This document shows positions 27,004 through 34,542 of a DNA stretch of 64,000 nucleotides, one piece after another. Numbering within the stretch: the first letter of the stretch is position 1; every line of letters begins with the position of its first letter. Source of the DNA: Microbacterium proteolyticum. Its GTDB lineage: Bacteria; Actinomycetota; Actinomycetes; Actinomycetales; Microbacteriaceae. The stretch covers positions 2,728,001-2,792,000 of the forward strand of contig NZ_JAUSZZ010000001.1 of assembly GCF_030818075.1 (NCBI RefSeq). The letters run 5' to 3'. The translations under genes were made by a program, and so were the position numbers. The notes beneath the pieces were generated by a model. That model saw only the letters and a program-made list of their open reading frames with translations, did no database searches and was not told the DNA's origin.

Positions 27004-27558
27004 ATGACCCACGACGTGATCGACGACAGGACGCTCGTCGCGCGTGCCGCCGGCGGCTCGGAACAGGCCTTCCGCGCGCTGTACCGCGCGTACGCGCGGC
27101 CCGTGTACTGGGTGGCATTCGGACTGGTCGCAGATGCCACCGACGCCGAAGATGTCGTGCAGGAGACGTTCGTCGTGGCGTGGAAGAAGATCCCGTCCCT
27201 GCGGCTGGAGGGTGACTCGCTGCTGCCGTGGCTCGCCACCGTGTGCCGGCTGCAGGCGCAGAACCGCCTGCGCGCCCGTCGGCGGCACAGCTCGCACGCG
27301 ACGCTCGACCACGAGATCCCCGCGGTCGTCGACGTCGAAGCGCAGGTCGTTCAAGCGCAGACCGTCGCGGCCATCCTCGCGGCTGTCGACCGCCTCAGCG
27401 AGCTCGACCGGGAGATCTTCCGGCTGTGCGCCGCGGAGGGCTACGGCTATGAGGCCGCCGCGGCGAAGCTGGGCGTGTCGCATGGAACCGTGCGCAACCG
27501 CCTCTCCCGCATCCGGTCCCGGGTGCGCGCCACCGCGATGGAGACGGAGACCCCATGA
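27004..27558 (+). CDS. ECF-family RNA polymerase sigma factor
   Basis: The 184-residue product has region 2 (about 20-85), with AFRALYRAYARPVYWVA and DAEDVVQETFVVAWKK, and region 4 (about 125-175), with LSELDREIFRLCAAEGYGYEAAAAKLGVSHGTVRNRLSRIRSRVR as the DNA-binding helix-turn-helix. There is no region 3, as expected for ECF factors. It overlaps the DUF4349 gene by four bases (ATGA), so the two are made together. The DUF4349 protein probably controls it or is its main target. Confidence 0.92.
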   Translation: MTHDVIDDRTLVARAAGGSEQAFRALYRAYARPVYWVAFGLVADATDAEDVVQETFVVAWKKIPSLRLEGDSLLPWLATVCRLQAQNRLRARRRHSSHATLDHEIPAVVDVEAQVVQAQTVAAILAAVDRLSELDREIFRLCAAEGYGYEAAAAKLGVSHGTVRNRLSRIRSRVRATAMETETP

Positions 27559-28631
27559 CCGGCCCGACCCTTCCCCCGCTGCCCGCCGAACGCATGGATG
27601 CCATCGAGTCCGCCGTCTTCGGACGCATCGCCGATGAGCGGCACCGGGTCCGCCGGCGCCGCCGCGCGATCTGGACGGGTGTCGGCGCGGCCGCATCCCT
27701 CGTGGTGGTCGCTGCCGTCGTCGGCCCTGCGCTGACTTCGACGCAGAGCGCCGGCGGGTCGTCGGCTGTCGGTGTCAGCGGCGCGGAGAGCGCCCCGGGG
27801 TTCCAGGAGCAGTTCGACCCGGGCAGCATCGTGGTCGTGCCGGAACAGGTCCAGCCCGTGCCGGGCCAGGATGCCGCCGGGTCGAGCGCCGTCCCGGAGG
27901 GATCCGCCACCCGTGATGCGGGCGCACGTGACATCGTCGCCACCGGGTCCAGCACGGTGCAGGTCGACGATGTCGCGGGGGCCATGGACGCCATCTCGGC
28001 CGCAGCAGCGGCGGTCGGCGGATACATCGAATCGTCGCAACTCGGCGACGGCGTGGTCGGCATCCCGTTCGAGGGCTCATCGACGACGCCCGATCCCTCG
28101 TCGGGGTGGATCACCGTGCGCGTGCCCGCCGAGTCGCTGACCCAGGTCATGGACGGCCTGCGCGAGGTCGGCGAGGTCACGGCCACCAGCGTCAACCGCT
28201 CCGACGTCACACAGCAGACCGTCGATCTGCGTGCCCGTGTCGCCGCGGGTGAAGCATCCGTCGCCCGTCTGACGGAGCTGATGGCCCAGGCCGCGTCGGT
28301 GTCCGACCTCATCACCGCCGAGTCGGCGCTGGCCGAACGGCAGGCGCAGCTCGACAGCGACCGGCAGGTGTTGCAGTCGCTCGAGTCGCAGGTGGCGATG
28401 TCGTCGCTGAGCGTGCAGGTCGACGCGCGGACCGTCTCCGTGACCGCCGACCCCGCCGGATTCGGCGACGGCCTGGCCGCGGGGTGGAACGGGCTCATCG
28501 CCACGCTCAACGGCGTCGTGATCGGTCTGGGCTTCCTGCTGCCGTGGATGGTCGTCGCCGGCCTGGTCGGCGCGATCGTGTGGGGCGTGCGACGGGCGAT
28601 GCGGCGCCGGCGCGACGCACGCGCGGGGTGA
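27555..28631 (+). CDS. DUF4349 domain-containing membrane protein
   Basis: The 358-residue protein has a short cytoplasmic N-terminus (basic RVRRRRRAIWTG), a membrane segment at about 40-60, a large extracellular domain and a second C-terminal membrane segment, GLGFLLPWMVVAGLVGAIVW. The extracellular part matches DUF4349: GGYIESSQ, then WITVRVPAESLTQVMDGL and a coiled-coil stretch (about 215-285). No zinc-binding anti-sigma motif is visible in the N-terminal 40 residues. Translational coupling to the ECF sigma gene nevertheless suggests a role as envelope sensor or anti-sigma. This is inference. Confidence 0.82.
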   Translation: MTGPTLPPLPAERMDAIESAVFGRIADERHRVRRRRRAIWTGVGAAASLVVVAAVVGPALTSTQSAGGSSAVGVSGAESAPGFQEQFDPGSIVVVPEQVQPVPGQDAAGSSAVPEGSATRDAGARDIVATGSSTVQVDDVAGAMDAISAAAAAVGGYIESSQLGDGVVGIPFEGSSTTPDPSSGWITVRVPAESLTQVMDGLREVGEVTATSVNRSDVTQQTVDLRARVAAGEASVARLTELMAQAASVSDLITAESALAERQAQLDSDRQVLQSLESQVAMSSLSVQVDARTVSVTADPAGFGDGLAAGWNGLIATLNGVVIGLGFLLPWMVVAGLVGAIVWGVRRAMRRRRDARAG

Positions 28632-28674
28632 CCCGCGGCGGGGACGACCGTCGCGCATTCGGCTGGGAAGAAGG

Positions 28675-28707
28675 GAATCGGATGCCGAGCGGCTCGGCAT
28701 CCGATTC
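28675..28707 (+). terminator. Terminator after DUF4349
   Basis: GAATCGGATGCCGAGC (28675-28690) is followed, after a single G, by its exact reverse complement, 28692-28707, then TCTCT. It makes a very strong stem with a small loop, 43 bases after the DUF4349 stop. Confidence 0.8.
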
Positions 28708-28880
28708 TCTCCGCCGTGCCCGACTCCGCGCCGGCGGCGACGCCCCGACCCGCGCGGCGATGACCTTGCCCGTACACGTGTCGCCCCCTCCACACGCCGC
28801 TGCGCGGCGCGCGGAGCCTCCGGGCGAGGGGGCCCAACCCGCGCATGCGGCTCCTCGTCCTGCCGCGGCACCGGAACAGC

Positions 28881-28914
28881 AAAAAGGCCCCGACCATTCG
28901 GTCGGAGCCTTTTT
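28881..28914. terminator. Bidirectional hairpin terminator, copy one
   Basis: AAAAAGGC...GCCTTTTT encloses CCGACC...GGTCGG. A-run and T-run flank the stem, so it can work on both strands. It matches in form the terminator after tRNA-Glu at 29041-29080. Confidence 0.85.
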
Positions 28915-28919
28915 GGTGT

Positions 28920-28938
28920 TGGTGACCCCAGCGGGATT
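28920..28938 (-). pseudogene. 3'-end fragment of tRNA-Glu
   Basis: TGGTGACCCCAGCGGGATT is identical to the last 19 bases of the complete tRNA-Glu gene, including CCA, at 29083-29101. The sequence then diverges (CTCCC instead of CGAAC). It is the break point of the tandem duplication, or the scar of a lost second tRNA gene. Confidence 0.85.
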
Positions 28939-29040
28939 CTCCCTTCGCCCCCTCCACACGCCGCTGCGCGGCGCGCGGAGCCTCCGGGCGAGGGGGCCCA
29001 ACCCGCGCATGCGGCTCCTCGTCCTGCCGAGGTCGCCGAA

Positions 29041-29080
29041 ACGAAAAGAGCCCCGACCTGATGGTCGGAGCTCTTTTCGT
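29041..29080. terminator. Terminator after tRNA-Glu
   Basis: ACGAAAAGAGC (29041-) pairs with GCTCTTTTCGT (-29080) around CCGACC/GGTCGG. It starts three bases beyond the tRNA CCA on the minus strand. Confidence 0.85.
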
Positions 29081-29082
29081 GT

Positions 29083-29158
29083 TGGTGACCCCAGCGGGAT
29101 TCGAACCCGCGTTACCGCCGTGAGAGGGCGGCGTACTAGGCCGCTATACGATGGGGCC
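29083..29158 (-). tRNA. tRNA-Glu (CTC anticodon)
   Basis: The minus strand folds into a complete cloverleaf of 76 bases including encoded CCA. The acceptor stem GGCCCCA pairs with TGGGGTC (one G-U pair). The anticodon arm is CCGCC-loop-GGCGG with loop CTCTCAC, giving anticodon CTC, which reads GAG. The T arm is GCGGG-TTCGAAT-CCCGC. Fed by its own promoter on the right, it ends at the terminator 29041-29080. Confidence 0.95.
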
Positions 29159-29344
29159 GCGTCGCAACTGTTCAAGTATGCATCACGAATGGCACGCACG
29201 CAAAATCGGCTCGGAACCGGTGCGATCCCGGGCGTGTCCCAGCACGGTACCGCGAACGCGCCGGTGAGGGAAGAGCCGTTAGACGGTGTTCACCCGCTAC
29301 GCCACCGGTTGCCCCGCCGCTCCGGTGAGGAGTTGACTCGACGC

Positions 29345-29983
29345 ATGCGTCTTACGAAGCACGAACACGCCGCCCTCGTCCTCGTCGAGTCGGGCCACTC
29401 GCTGGTCATCGACCCCGGGAGCTTCACGTCGCCGCTGGAAGGCCTCGTCGGCCTCGTCGGCGTCGTCCTCACGCACGAGCACCCCGACCACTGGACGCCA
29501 GAGCATCTCACGCGCCTCCAGGACGCGCATCCCGGGGTGCCGATCTACGGTCCGGAAGGCGTCGTGCAGGCGGCGGCCGGTTTCGACATCATCGCGGTCC
29601 ACCCCGGCGACCGTCTGGACCTCGGTCCCTTCCACCTCGACTTCTCCGGCGGCGAGCACGCCGTCATCCACGAGTCGATCCCGGTGGTCGACAACGTCGG
29701 CGTCCTGGTGAACGATTCGCTGTACTACCCCGGCGACTCGTACACGGTGCCCAAGCACGCCAAGGTGAAGCTCCTCGCCGCCCCCGTCGGCGCACCGTGG
29801 CTGAAGATCGGCGATGCGATGGACTACGTCCTCGCCGTGAAGCCGGAGCGGGTCTTCGCGACGCACGACATGACGCTGTCGGTCGCCGGCAAGAAGATGG
29901 GCGACGCCCGCCTCACCTGGGCGGTGGAGCAGAACGGCGGCTCCTTCGTCGATCTGCAGCCCGGCGACACCGTCGACGTCTGA
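29345..29983 (+). CDS. MBL fold metallo-hydrolase
   Basis: The 212-residue product has the metallo-beta-lactamase motif THEHPDHW (the H-x-H-x-D-H zinc site), then GGEHAVIHE, YYPGDS and a late ATHD. It resembles the UlaG/RNase Z-like group of small hydrolases with unknown substrate. ATG 29345 gives MRLTKHEHAALVLVESG, the typical start for the group; in-frame codons extend upstream through the tRNA region but are not credible. It stands alone and ends 180 bases before the ptsH stop (convergent). Confidence 0.88.
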   Translation: MRLTKHEHAALVLVESGHSLVIDPGSFTSPLEGLVGLVGVVLTHEHPDHWTPEHLTRLQDAHPGVPIYGPEGVVQAAAGFDIIAVHPGDRLDLGPFHLDFSGGEHAVIHESIPVVDNVGVLVNDSLYYPGDSYTVPKHAKVKLLAAPVGAPWLKIGDAMDYVLAVKPERVFATHDMTLSVAGKKMGDARLTWAVEQNGGSFVDLQPGDTVDV

Positions 29984-30021
29984 GCCGCGACAGGCCGCCA
30001 CGGCCGGCGGCGGCAGCGGGG

Positions 30022-30072
30022 CACGGAATGTGCACCGGGGTGTCTTCCGTCTGCCCCGGTGCGCATTCCGTG
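30022..30072. terminator. Long hairpin between the MBL gene and ptsH
   Basis: CACGGAATG (30022-30030) pairs with CATTCCGTG (30064-30072), and inside it GCACCGGGG pairs with CCCCGGTGC, with one opposed mismatch between the stems. The loop is 12 bases. It lies 40 bases past the MBL stop and probably ends that transcript. Confidence 0.7.
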
Positions 30073-30105
30073 ACCCGGCGCGGGGGCCTGGGGGTGCCCG
30101 CACGA

Positions 30106-30149
30106 AACACCGGATGCCACGAGCCCTCAGGCCCGTGGCATCCGGTGTT
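30106..30149. terminator. Perfect hairpin terminator downstream of ptsH
   Basis: AACACCGGATGCCACG pairs with CGTGGCATCCGGTGTT around GCC-CTCA-GGC, with one mismatch. It starts 15 bases beyond the ptsH stop on the minus strand. The GGATGCC heptamer common in this window forms part of the stem. Confidence 0.8.
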
Positions 30150-30163
30150 CTGGCGCGAAGCGC

Positions 30164-30433
30164 TTACTGCGCGTCGAGGTCGGTCTCGAGAAGGGCGACG
30201 AGCTCGTCGAGCGCCTGCTCGGCGCCCTCACCCTCGGCCTTGAGCGTCACGACGGTGCCGTGACCGGCGCCGAGGCCCATGAGCGACAGGATGCTGCCGG
30301 CGTTGAGGTCGGCACCACCGTTCGCGGCGATGGTGACGGGGATCTTCTTCTCCTGCACGGCCTGCACGAAGAGCTTCGCGGGGCGGGCGTGGAGACCCGA
30401 GCTGCTGGCGATGGTGGCCTGACGTTCTGCCAT
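30164..30433 (-). CDS. ptsH: HPr phosphocarrier protein
   Basis: HPr carries phosphate from Enzyme I to the sugar-specific EIIA domains of the PTS. The 89-residue product has the active His15 in GLHARPAK and a serine at about residue 47 in AGSILSLMGLGA, the position of regulatory phosphorylation in Firmicutes. The gene follows fruA by 28 bases on the same strand, so HPr is made with the fructose permease. Enzyme I is not in the window. Confidence 0.97.
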   Translation of the reverse strand: MAERQATIASSSGLHARPAKLFVQAVQEKKIPVTIAANGGADLNAGSILSLMGLGAGHGTVVTLKAEGEGAEQALDELVALLETDLDAQ

Positions 30434-30461
30434 GGTGATTCCTTCCGAACCGATGGGGGTC

Positions 30462-32534
30462 TTAGGCGGCGACGGGGGCTGCGGGTGCAGCCTCGGCGAC
30501 GCTTGCGTCCTTGGTGGTGCGACCGATGCCCTTGAGGGCGACGACGATCAGCGCCGTCACGACCGTACCCACAATGATCGCGAGGGGGAAACCCCACACC
30601 GGGTTGATCGCGAACAGGACGAAGATGCCGCCGTGCGGAGCGTACGACTGCACACCGATGAGCATGCTCAGGCCACCGGTGATGGCACCGCCCACCATCG
30701 AGGCGGGGATGACGCGCAGCGGGTCGGCGGCGGCGAAGGGGATCGCCCCCTCGGAGATGAACGAGGCGCCGAGCAGCCAGGCAGCCGCACCGTTCTCGCG
30801 CTCGACCGGGGTGAACCGGCCGCGAGCGAGGATCGTCGAGGCCAGGGCCATCGCGAGCGGGGGCACCATGCCTGCGGCCATGACCGCGGCCATGATGAGG
30901 TACGGCGTGGTGTTGGTCTGGGTCGCCGCGGCGAGACCGGTGGTGGCGAAGACGTAGGCGACCTTGTTGACCGGGCCACCGAGGTCGAAGCACATCATGA
31001 GGCCGAGGATGACGCCCAGGACGATGGCGCCGGCGCCGCTGTTGGCGAGACCCGTGAGGCCGTCGGTCAGCGCCACCATGAGCGCGGCGATCGGGCGACC
31101 GAGGAAGAGGATCATCAGACCCGACGCGAAGATCGATCCGAGGAAGGGCACGATCACGACGGGCATGAGGCCACGCAGCCAGCGCGGGGCGTTGAAGCGA
31201 CCGAGCCACCACGCGATGAACCCGGCGAGCAGACCGCCGATGATCCCACCGATGAAGCCGGCGTTCATGAGCACCGCGACGGCACCGGCGACGAAGCCGG
31301 GCGCGATGCCGGGGCGGTCGGCGATGGCGAAGGCGATGAAGCCGGCGAGCACGGCGACGAGGAAGCCCATCGAGGTCGCGCCGATCATGAAGGCGACCGA
31401 GCCGAGGTACTGTCCGAGCGGGCCGAACGACGACGTGATGTCCTCGGTCGGGAGGTCCCACAGGGAGTTCTGGATGATGACGTTGGCCGCGTTCTGCGTG
31501 ACCTGGTACCCGCCGAGCAGGAAGCCCAGGGCGATGAGCAGACCGCCACCGGCGACGAACGGGATCATGTAGCTGACGCCCGTGAGCAGCCAGCGCTGGA
31601 TGCGACGGCCGACGGACTGCTGCGCGACGGGGGCGTCGGAGGCGGATGCGGCGGCGGCACCGCCCTGGACGCGAGCGGCGTTGGGGTTCTCGCTGGCCGC
31701 GACGGCCTCGGCGATGAGCTGCTTCGGCTGCTCGATGCCCCGCTTCACACCCGCGCGGACGACGGGCTTGCCCGCGAAGCGCTGCGGCTCGCGCACGTCG
31801 ACGTCGACCGCGAAGATCACGGCGTCGGCCTCGTCGATGACGCTCTGCGGCAGGGCCTTGTAACCGCTCGAGCCCTGGGGCTCGACCACGAGCTCGACAC
31901 CATCGGTCTCGGCGCCGGCCGCCGTGAGGGCGTCGGCCGCCATGAAGGTGTGGGCGATGCCGGTGGCGCACGCGGTGACGGCGACGATCTTCTTCGTCTT
32001 CGTCGCGGTGCGGGCCTCGGCGCGCGTCGCGGCCGGGGCGGCGGCGGCGGGGGCTGCCGCGGCGGCCGGAGCGGGCTCGGCGGCCGGGGTGACGGCATCC
32101 GTGATGATGCGGACGGCCTCGCCGGGGTTCTGCGCGGCGCGCAGGCCCGACATGAAGTCGTCGCGCATGAGGCTGCGGGCGAGCTGCGACAGCACCGACA
32201 GGTGGGCCTCGTCCGCACCGGCGGGGGCGGCGATGAGGAACACGATGTCGGCGGGACCGTCGGGTGCGCCGAAGTCAACACCCGGCGCGAGACGGGCGAA
32301 GGCGAGGGTGGGCTCCGTGACCGAGGCGCTCCGCGCGTGCGGGATGCCGATGCCGCCGGGCAGGCCGGTCTCGTCTTTCTGCTCACGCGCCCAGGCGTCG
32401 TCGAACAGTTCTTGCGCGCTCGTCGCGCGGCCCTGCGCGACCACGCGCTCGGCGAGGGCGCGGATCACCGACTGCTTGTCGGTGCCCAGGGGCACGTCGA
32501 GAGTGACGAGCTCCGGAGTGATGATGTCGGACAT
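30462..32534 (-). CDS. fruA: PTS fructose-specific transporter EIIABC
   Basis: This single protein imports and phosphorylates fructose to fructose-1-phosphate. The 690 residues hold EIIA (about 1-148, active His66 in GIPHARS), an Ala/Pro linker, EIIB (about 181-275, active Cys189 in TACATGIAHTFMAA), another Ala-rich linker, and EIIC (about 325-670, PFVAGGGLLIALGFLLGGYQ and many membrane segments). The domain order A-B-C is usual in actinobacteria. It follows fruK by 18 bases and precedes ptsH. Confidence 0.96.
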   Translation of the reverse strand: MSDIITPELVTLDVPLGTDKQSVIRALAERVVAQGRATSAQELFDDAWAREQKDETGLPGGIGIPHARSASVTEPTLAFARLAPGVDFGAPDGPADIVFLIAAPAGADEAHLSVLSQLARSLMRDDFMSGLRAAQNPGEAVRIITDAVTPAAEPAPAAAAAPAAAAPAATRAEARTATKTKKIVAVTACATGIAHTFMAADALTAAGAETDGVELVVEPQGSSGYKALPQSVIDEADAVIFAVDVDVREPQRFAGKPVVRAGVKRGIEQPKQLIAEAVAASENPNAARVQGGAAAASASDAPVAQQSVGRRIQRWLLTGVSYMIPFVAGGGLLIALGFLLGGYQVTQNAANVIIQNSLWDLPTEDITSSFGPLGQYLGSVAFMIGATSMGFLVAVLAGFIAFAIADRPGIAPGFVAGAVAVLMNAGFIGGIIGGLLAGFIAWWLGRFNAPRWLRGLMPVVIVPFLGSIFASGLMILFLGRPIAALMVALTDGLTGLANSGAGAIVLGVILGLMMCFDLGGPVNKVAYVFATTGLAAATQTNTTPYLIMAAVMAAGMVPPLAMALASTILARGRFTPVERENGAAAWLLGASFISEGAIPFAAADPLRVIPASMVGGAITGGLSMLIGVQSYAPHGGIFVLFAINPVWGFPLAIIVGTVVTALIVVALKGIGRTTKDASVAEAAPAAPVAA

Positions 32535-32552
32535 TGTCAGTGACCTCCGTGG

Positions 32553-33518
32553 TCAGGATTCAGCGATAGGGGTGGCGAAGTCGGAGACGGCGATCGGTGC
32601 GGTGGGCAGATCGTCGGGCGTCGGGGCTTGCGTCCCCGGCAGGGTCGCGGCAGCGGCACCGTAGGCGATGCTGCGCGCGAGACGGTCGGGGGCGGTGGCC
32701 CCCTCGAGGTCGGCCAGCAGGTAGCCGGCGAGCGAGCTGTCGCCCGCGCCGACCGTGCTGGCGACCTGGATCTTGGGGGCCACGCCGCGCCAGGCGCCGT
32801 CAGCGGTGAACAGCAGAGCGCCGTCGGCACCGAGGGTCACGAGCGCGGAGGCCACGCGACCGGGAACGAGCGCGTGCGCGCGGCGCGCGGCTTCGACGAG
32901 CACGTCGGCGTCGGACGCGGCGTCTTCCGCGACCAGTTCGGCGAGCTCTTCGTGGTTGGGCTTGATGAGGTCGGGGCGGGCACGCTCGACGACGGCCGTG
33001 AGCGCCGGACCCGACGCGTCCACCGCGATGCGGGGGGCGTCCTCGCCCCAGCGCGCGCGGACGGCGTCGATGAGATCGGCGTAGAAGGTGAAGGGCACCC
33101 CCGGAGGCAACGACCCCGCGAGCACGAGCCAGGTCGCGCCCTCGGACGCCGCGACGACTCCCGCCACGAGAGCCTCGGCTTCGTGTGCGGTGAGCTCGGC
33201 GCCCGGCAGGTTGAGCTTGGTGGTCTCGCCGGCGGGGTCGGTGATCGTGAGGTTGGCGCGCGCCCGTCCGGCGACCTCGACGGTCTCGAGGGCGATCCCG
33301 GTGTCTTCGAGGAGAAGGCGGTAGGGGTCGTGGGCGTTGACCGGGACGACGGCCCGGGCGGGAGCACCCGCAGCCGCGACGACGCGGGCGACGTTCACGC
33401 CCTTGCCCCCGGCATCCTCGCGCGACGACACCGCGCGCTGCACCTCGCCCGGAGCGAGGACGTCGGGGAGAACGACGGCACGATCGGCCGAGGGGTTGGC
33501 GGTCAGGGTGACGATCAT
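32553..33518 (-). CDS. fruK: 1-phosphofructokinase
   Basis: FruK phosphorylates fructose-1-phosphate to fructose-1,6-bisphosphate. The 321-residue PfkB-family protein has the N-terminal TLTANPSADRAV, the substrate region GGKGVNVARVVAAAG, KPNHEELAEL, and the catalytic ATP-binding motif VGAGDSSLAGYL. Its ATG overlaps the stop of fruR (ATGA), so repressor and kinase are translationally coupled. It acts on the product of the adjacent EIIABC protein, which fixes the substrate. Confidence 0.95.
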   Translation of the reverse strand: MIVTLTANPSADRAVVLPDVLAPGEVQRAVSSREDAGGKGVNVARVVAAAGAPARAVVPVNAHDPYRLLLEDTGIALETVEVAGRARANLTITDPAGETTKLNLPGAELTAHEAEALVAGVVAASEGATWLVLAGSLPPGVPFTFYADLIDAVRARWGEDAPRIAVDASGPALTAVVERARPDLIKPNHEELAELVAEDAASDADVLVEAARRAHALVPGRVASALVTLGADGALLFTADGAWRGVAPKIQVASTVGAGDSSLAGYLLADLEGATAPDRLARSIAYGAAAATLPGTQAPTPDDLPTAPIAVSDFATPIAES

Positions 33519-34300
33519 GCGACACGCACCTCGACATCGGCGTCGGCCAGGGCCTCTGCGAGCGGGGCGGGCGGTGCCGCATTGGTGACGAGCACATCGA
33601 TCTCGTCGAGCCGGGCGAAGCGCACGAGCAATTCCTCTCCGAACTTGGCGGCGTCGGCGACCAGCACGATGCGGCGGGCCGACTGGATGATGGCGGACTT
33701 GACGGCGGCCTCGTCGGGGTCGGGCGTGCTCAGACCGAAGCCGGCGCTGAGGCCGTTCGTGCCGACGAAGGCGATGTCGGGGCGCAGCTGCGTGATCGCG
33801 TGCACCGTGTGCGCGCCGACCGCCGCCGCGGTCACGCCGCGAACGCGTCCGCCGATGACCGTGAGGGAGAGCTGCTCCTCCCCCGCGAGCAGGTGCGCCG
33901 TCTCGAGCGAGTGCGTGACGACCTCGACGCCCGTCGAGCCGGGTCCGAGAATCTCGGGCAGTGCCGCGGCGACGGCCGCGGGCGTGGTGCCGCCGTCGAA
34001 GAAGATCGACCCGCGGAAAGTGCTCCCGATCAGGGATGCCGCGTCCGCGGCGATCGCGCGCTTGGCATCGCCGTGGCGGTCGCGTCGTTCGGTCAGAGTC
34101 GTCTCGGCGGTGCTCGCGCGGTCGGTGCTCACGGCACCGCCGTGGACGCGGCGGAGCGAGCCCGTTCCTTCGAGGCGGTCGAGGTCGCGTCTCACGGTCT
34201 CGGTCGTGACGTCGAAGCGCCGGGCGAGGTCGACGACGCTGACGCGTCCGACATCGCGCAGTTCGCGCTCGATGAGCTGCTGGCGCTCCATTGCGTACAC
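33515..34300 (-). CDS. fruR: DeoR-family fructose operon repressor
   Basis: The 261-residue product has the DeoR HTH (about 4-58), RQQLIERELRDVGRVSVVDL and VTTETVRRDLDRLE, and a sugar-phosphate-sensing domain with SIFFDGGTTPAAVA, GVTAAAVGAHTVHAI and VADAAKFGEELLV. I chose GTG 34300, giving MYAMERQQLI, because it follows AAGGGGA; ATG 34291 is also possible. Fructose-1-phosphate is the usual inducer of such repressors. It heads the fruR-fruK-fruA-ptsH operon and probably represses itself through the repeats at 34322-34368. Confidence 0.93.
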   Translation of the reverse strand: MYAMERQQLIERELRDVGRVSVVDLARRFDVTTETVRRDLDRLEGTGSLRRVHGGAVSTDRASTAETTLTERRDRHGDAKRAIAADAASLIGSTFRGSIFFDGGTTPAAVAAALPEILGPGSTGVEVVTHSLETAHLLAGEEQLSLTVIGGRVRGVTAAAVGAHTVHAITQLRPDIAFVGTNGLSAGFGLSTPDPDEAAVKSAIIQSARRIVLVADAAKFGEELLVRFARLDEIDVLVTNAAPPAPLAEALADADVEVRVA

Positions 34301-34321
34301 GGGATCCCCTTCGAAGATTCC

Positions 34322-34368
34322 CACACAGTACAACACAGGCACACAACTATCAACACATTCCCACACGC
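34322..34368 (-). promoter_or_regulatory. 10-bp-phased CAACACA/CACACA repeats, candidate FruR operator
   Basis: Read on the plus strand, five CACACA- or CAACACA-type blocks follow one another at about 34322, 34331, 34341, 34351 and 34361, one per ten bases. Minus-strand TGTGTTG occurs exactly at 34331-34337 and 34351-34357, 20 bases apart. This AT-richer block sits 25-70 bases upstream of the fruR start. DeoR-type repressors bind direct repeats spaced by whole helical turns, so it is a good operator candidate. Confidence 0.6.
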
Positions 34369-34476
34369 CCTGCCCCGCTTTCGCCGACATTCTGCGGGGC
34401 GGAACCGGTGGCGCCCGCATCCGCACGGGACGAGGAGGGAACGGACGGAGGGCACGGACTGCGCGAAACGGACAAG

Positions 34477-34495
34477 TGAGGCTATCCTTACCGAC
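34477..34495. promoter_or_regulatory. DtxR/IdeR-like box upstream of the first ABC operon
   Basis: TGAGGCTATCCTTACC matches the 19-bp DtxR consensus at 13 positions by my alignment. It lies 50 bases before the binding-protein ATG. It resembles the site at 42157-42175 in 14 of its first 16 bases. Confidence 0.5.
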
Positions 34496-34542
34496 GGTCC
34501 GCCGTCGGGCCTCCTGTCACACGATCCCTACGGAGTTCCCGG

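Larger units (their letters stand above)
28781..29029. repeat. 85-bp identical direct repeat (part of a ~163-bp tandem duplication)
   Basis: 28781-28865 and 28945-29029 are identical over 85 bases, offset 164. Each begins TCGCCCCCTCCACACGCCGC and ends CTCCTCGTCCTGCCG. Downstream of each copy comes a strong terminator and then tRNA-Glu 3' sequence (complete gene after copy two, 19 bases after copy one), so the duplicated unit also covers these. Confidence 0.92.
28632..29344. other. Gene-poor region with terminators, a tandem duplication and tRNA-Glu
   Basis: These 713 bases contain no protein gene I trust. They hold a perfect hairpin terminator for DUF4349, two copies of an 85-base repeat, each followed by a terminator, a 19-base tRNA 3' fragment, the full tRNA-Glu gene, and about 185 bases leading to the MBL gene. 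Open frames here are GC artefacts. The promoter of tRNA-Glu should lie just right of 29158. Confidence 0.7.

Noticed and set aside
29250..29330. A possible second tRNA or tRNA remnant (GGCGTAGCGGGTGAACACCG-like stretch on the minus strand)
   Set aside because: Parts look like a D-arm, but no acceptor, anticodon or T arm can be paired, and there is no CCA end.
28484..29983. A 499-codon extended MBL protein
   Set aside because: The upstream part would cross two terminators and a tRNA gene on the other strand. The MBL fold starts properly at ATG 29345.
30432..32543. A 703-codon plus-strand frame opposite fruA
   Set aside because: It is antisense to a complete EIIABC gene with all three catalytic residues. 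The translation is Glu/Asp/Arg/His-rich without a family pattern.
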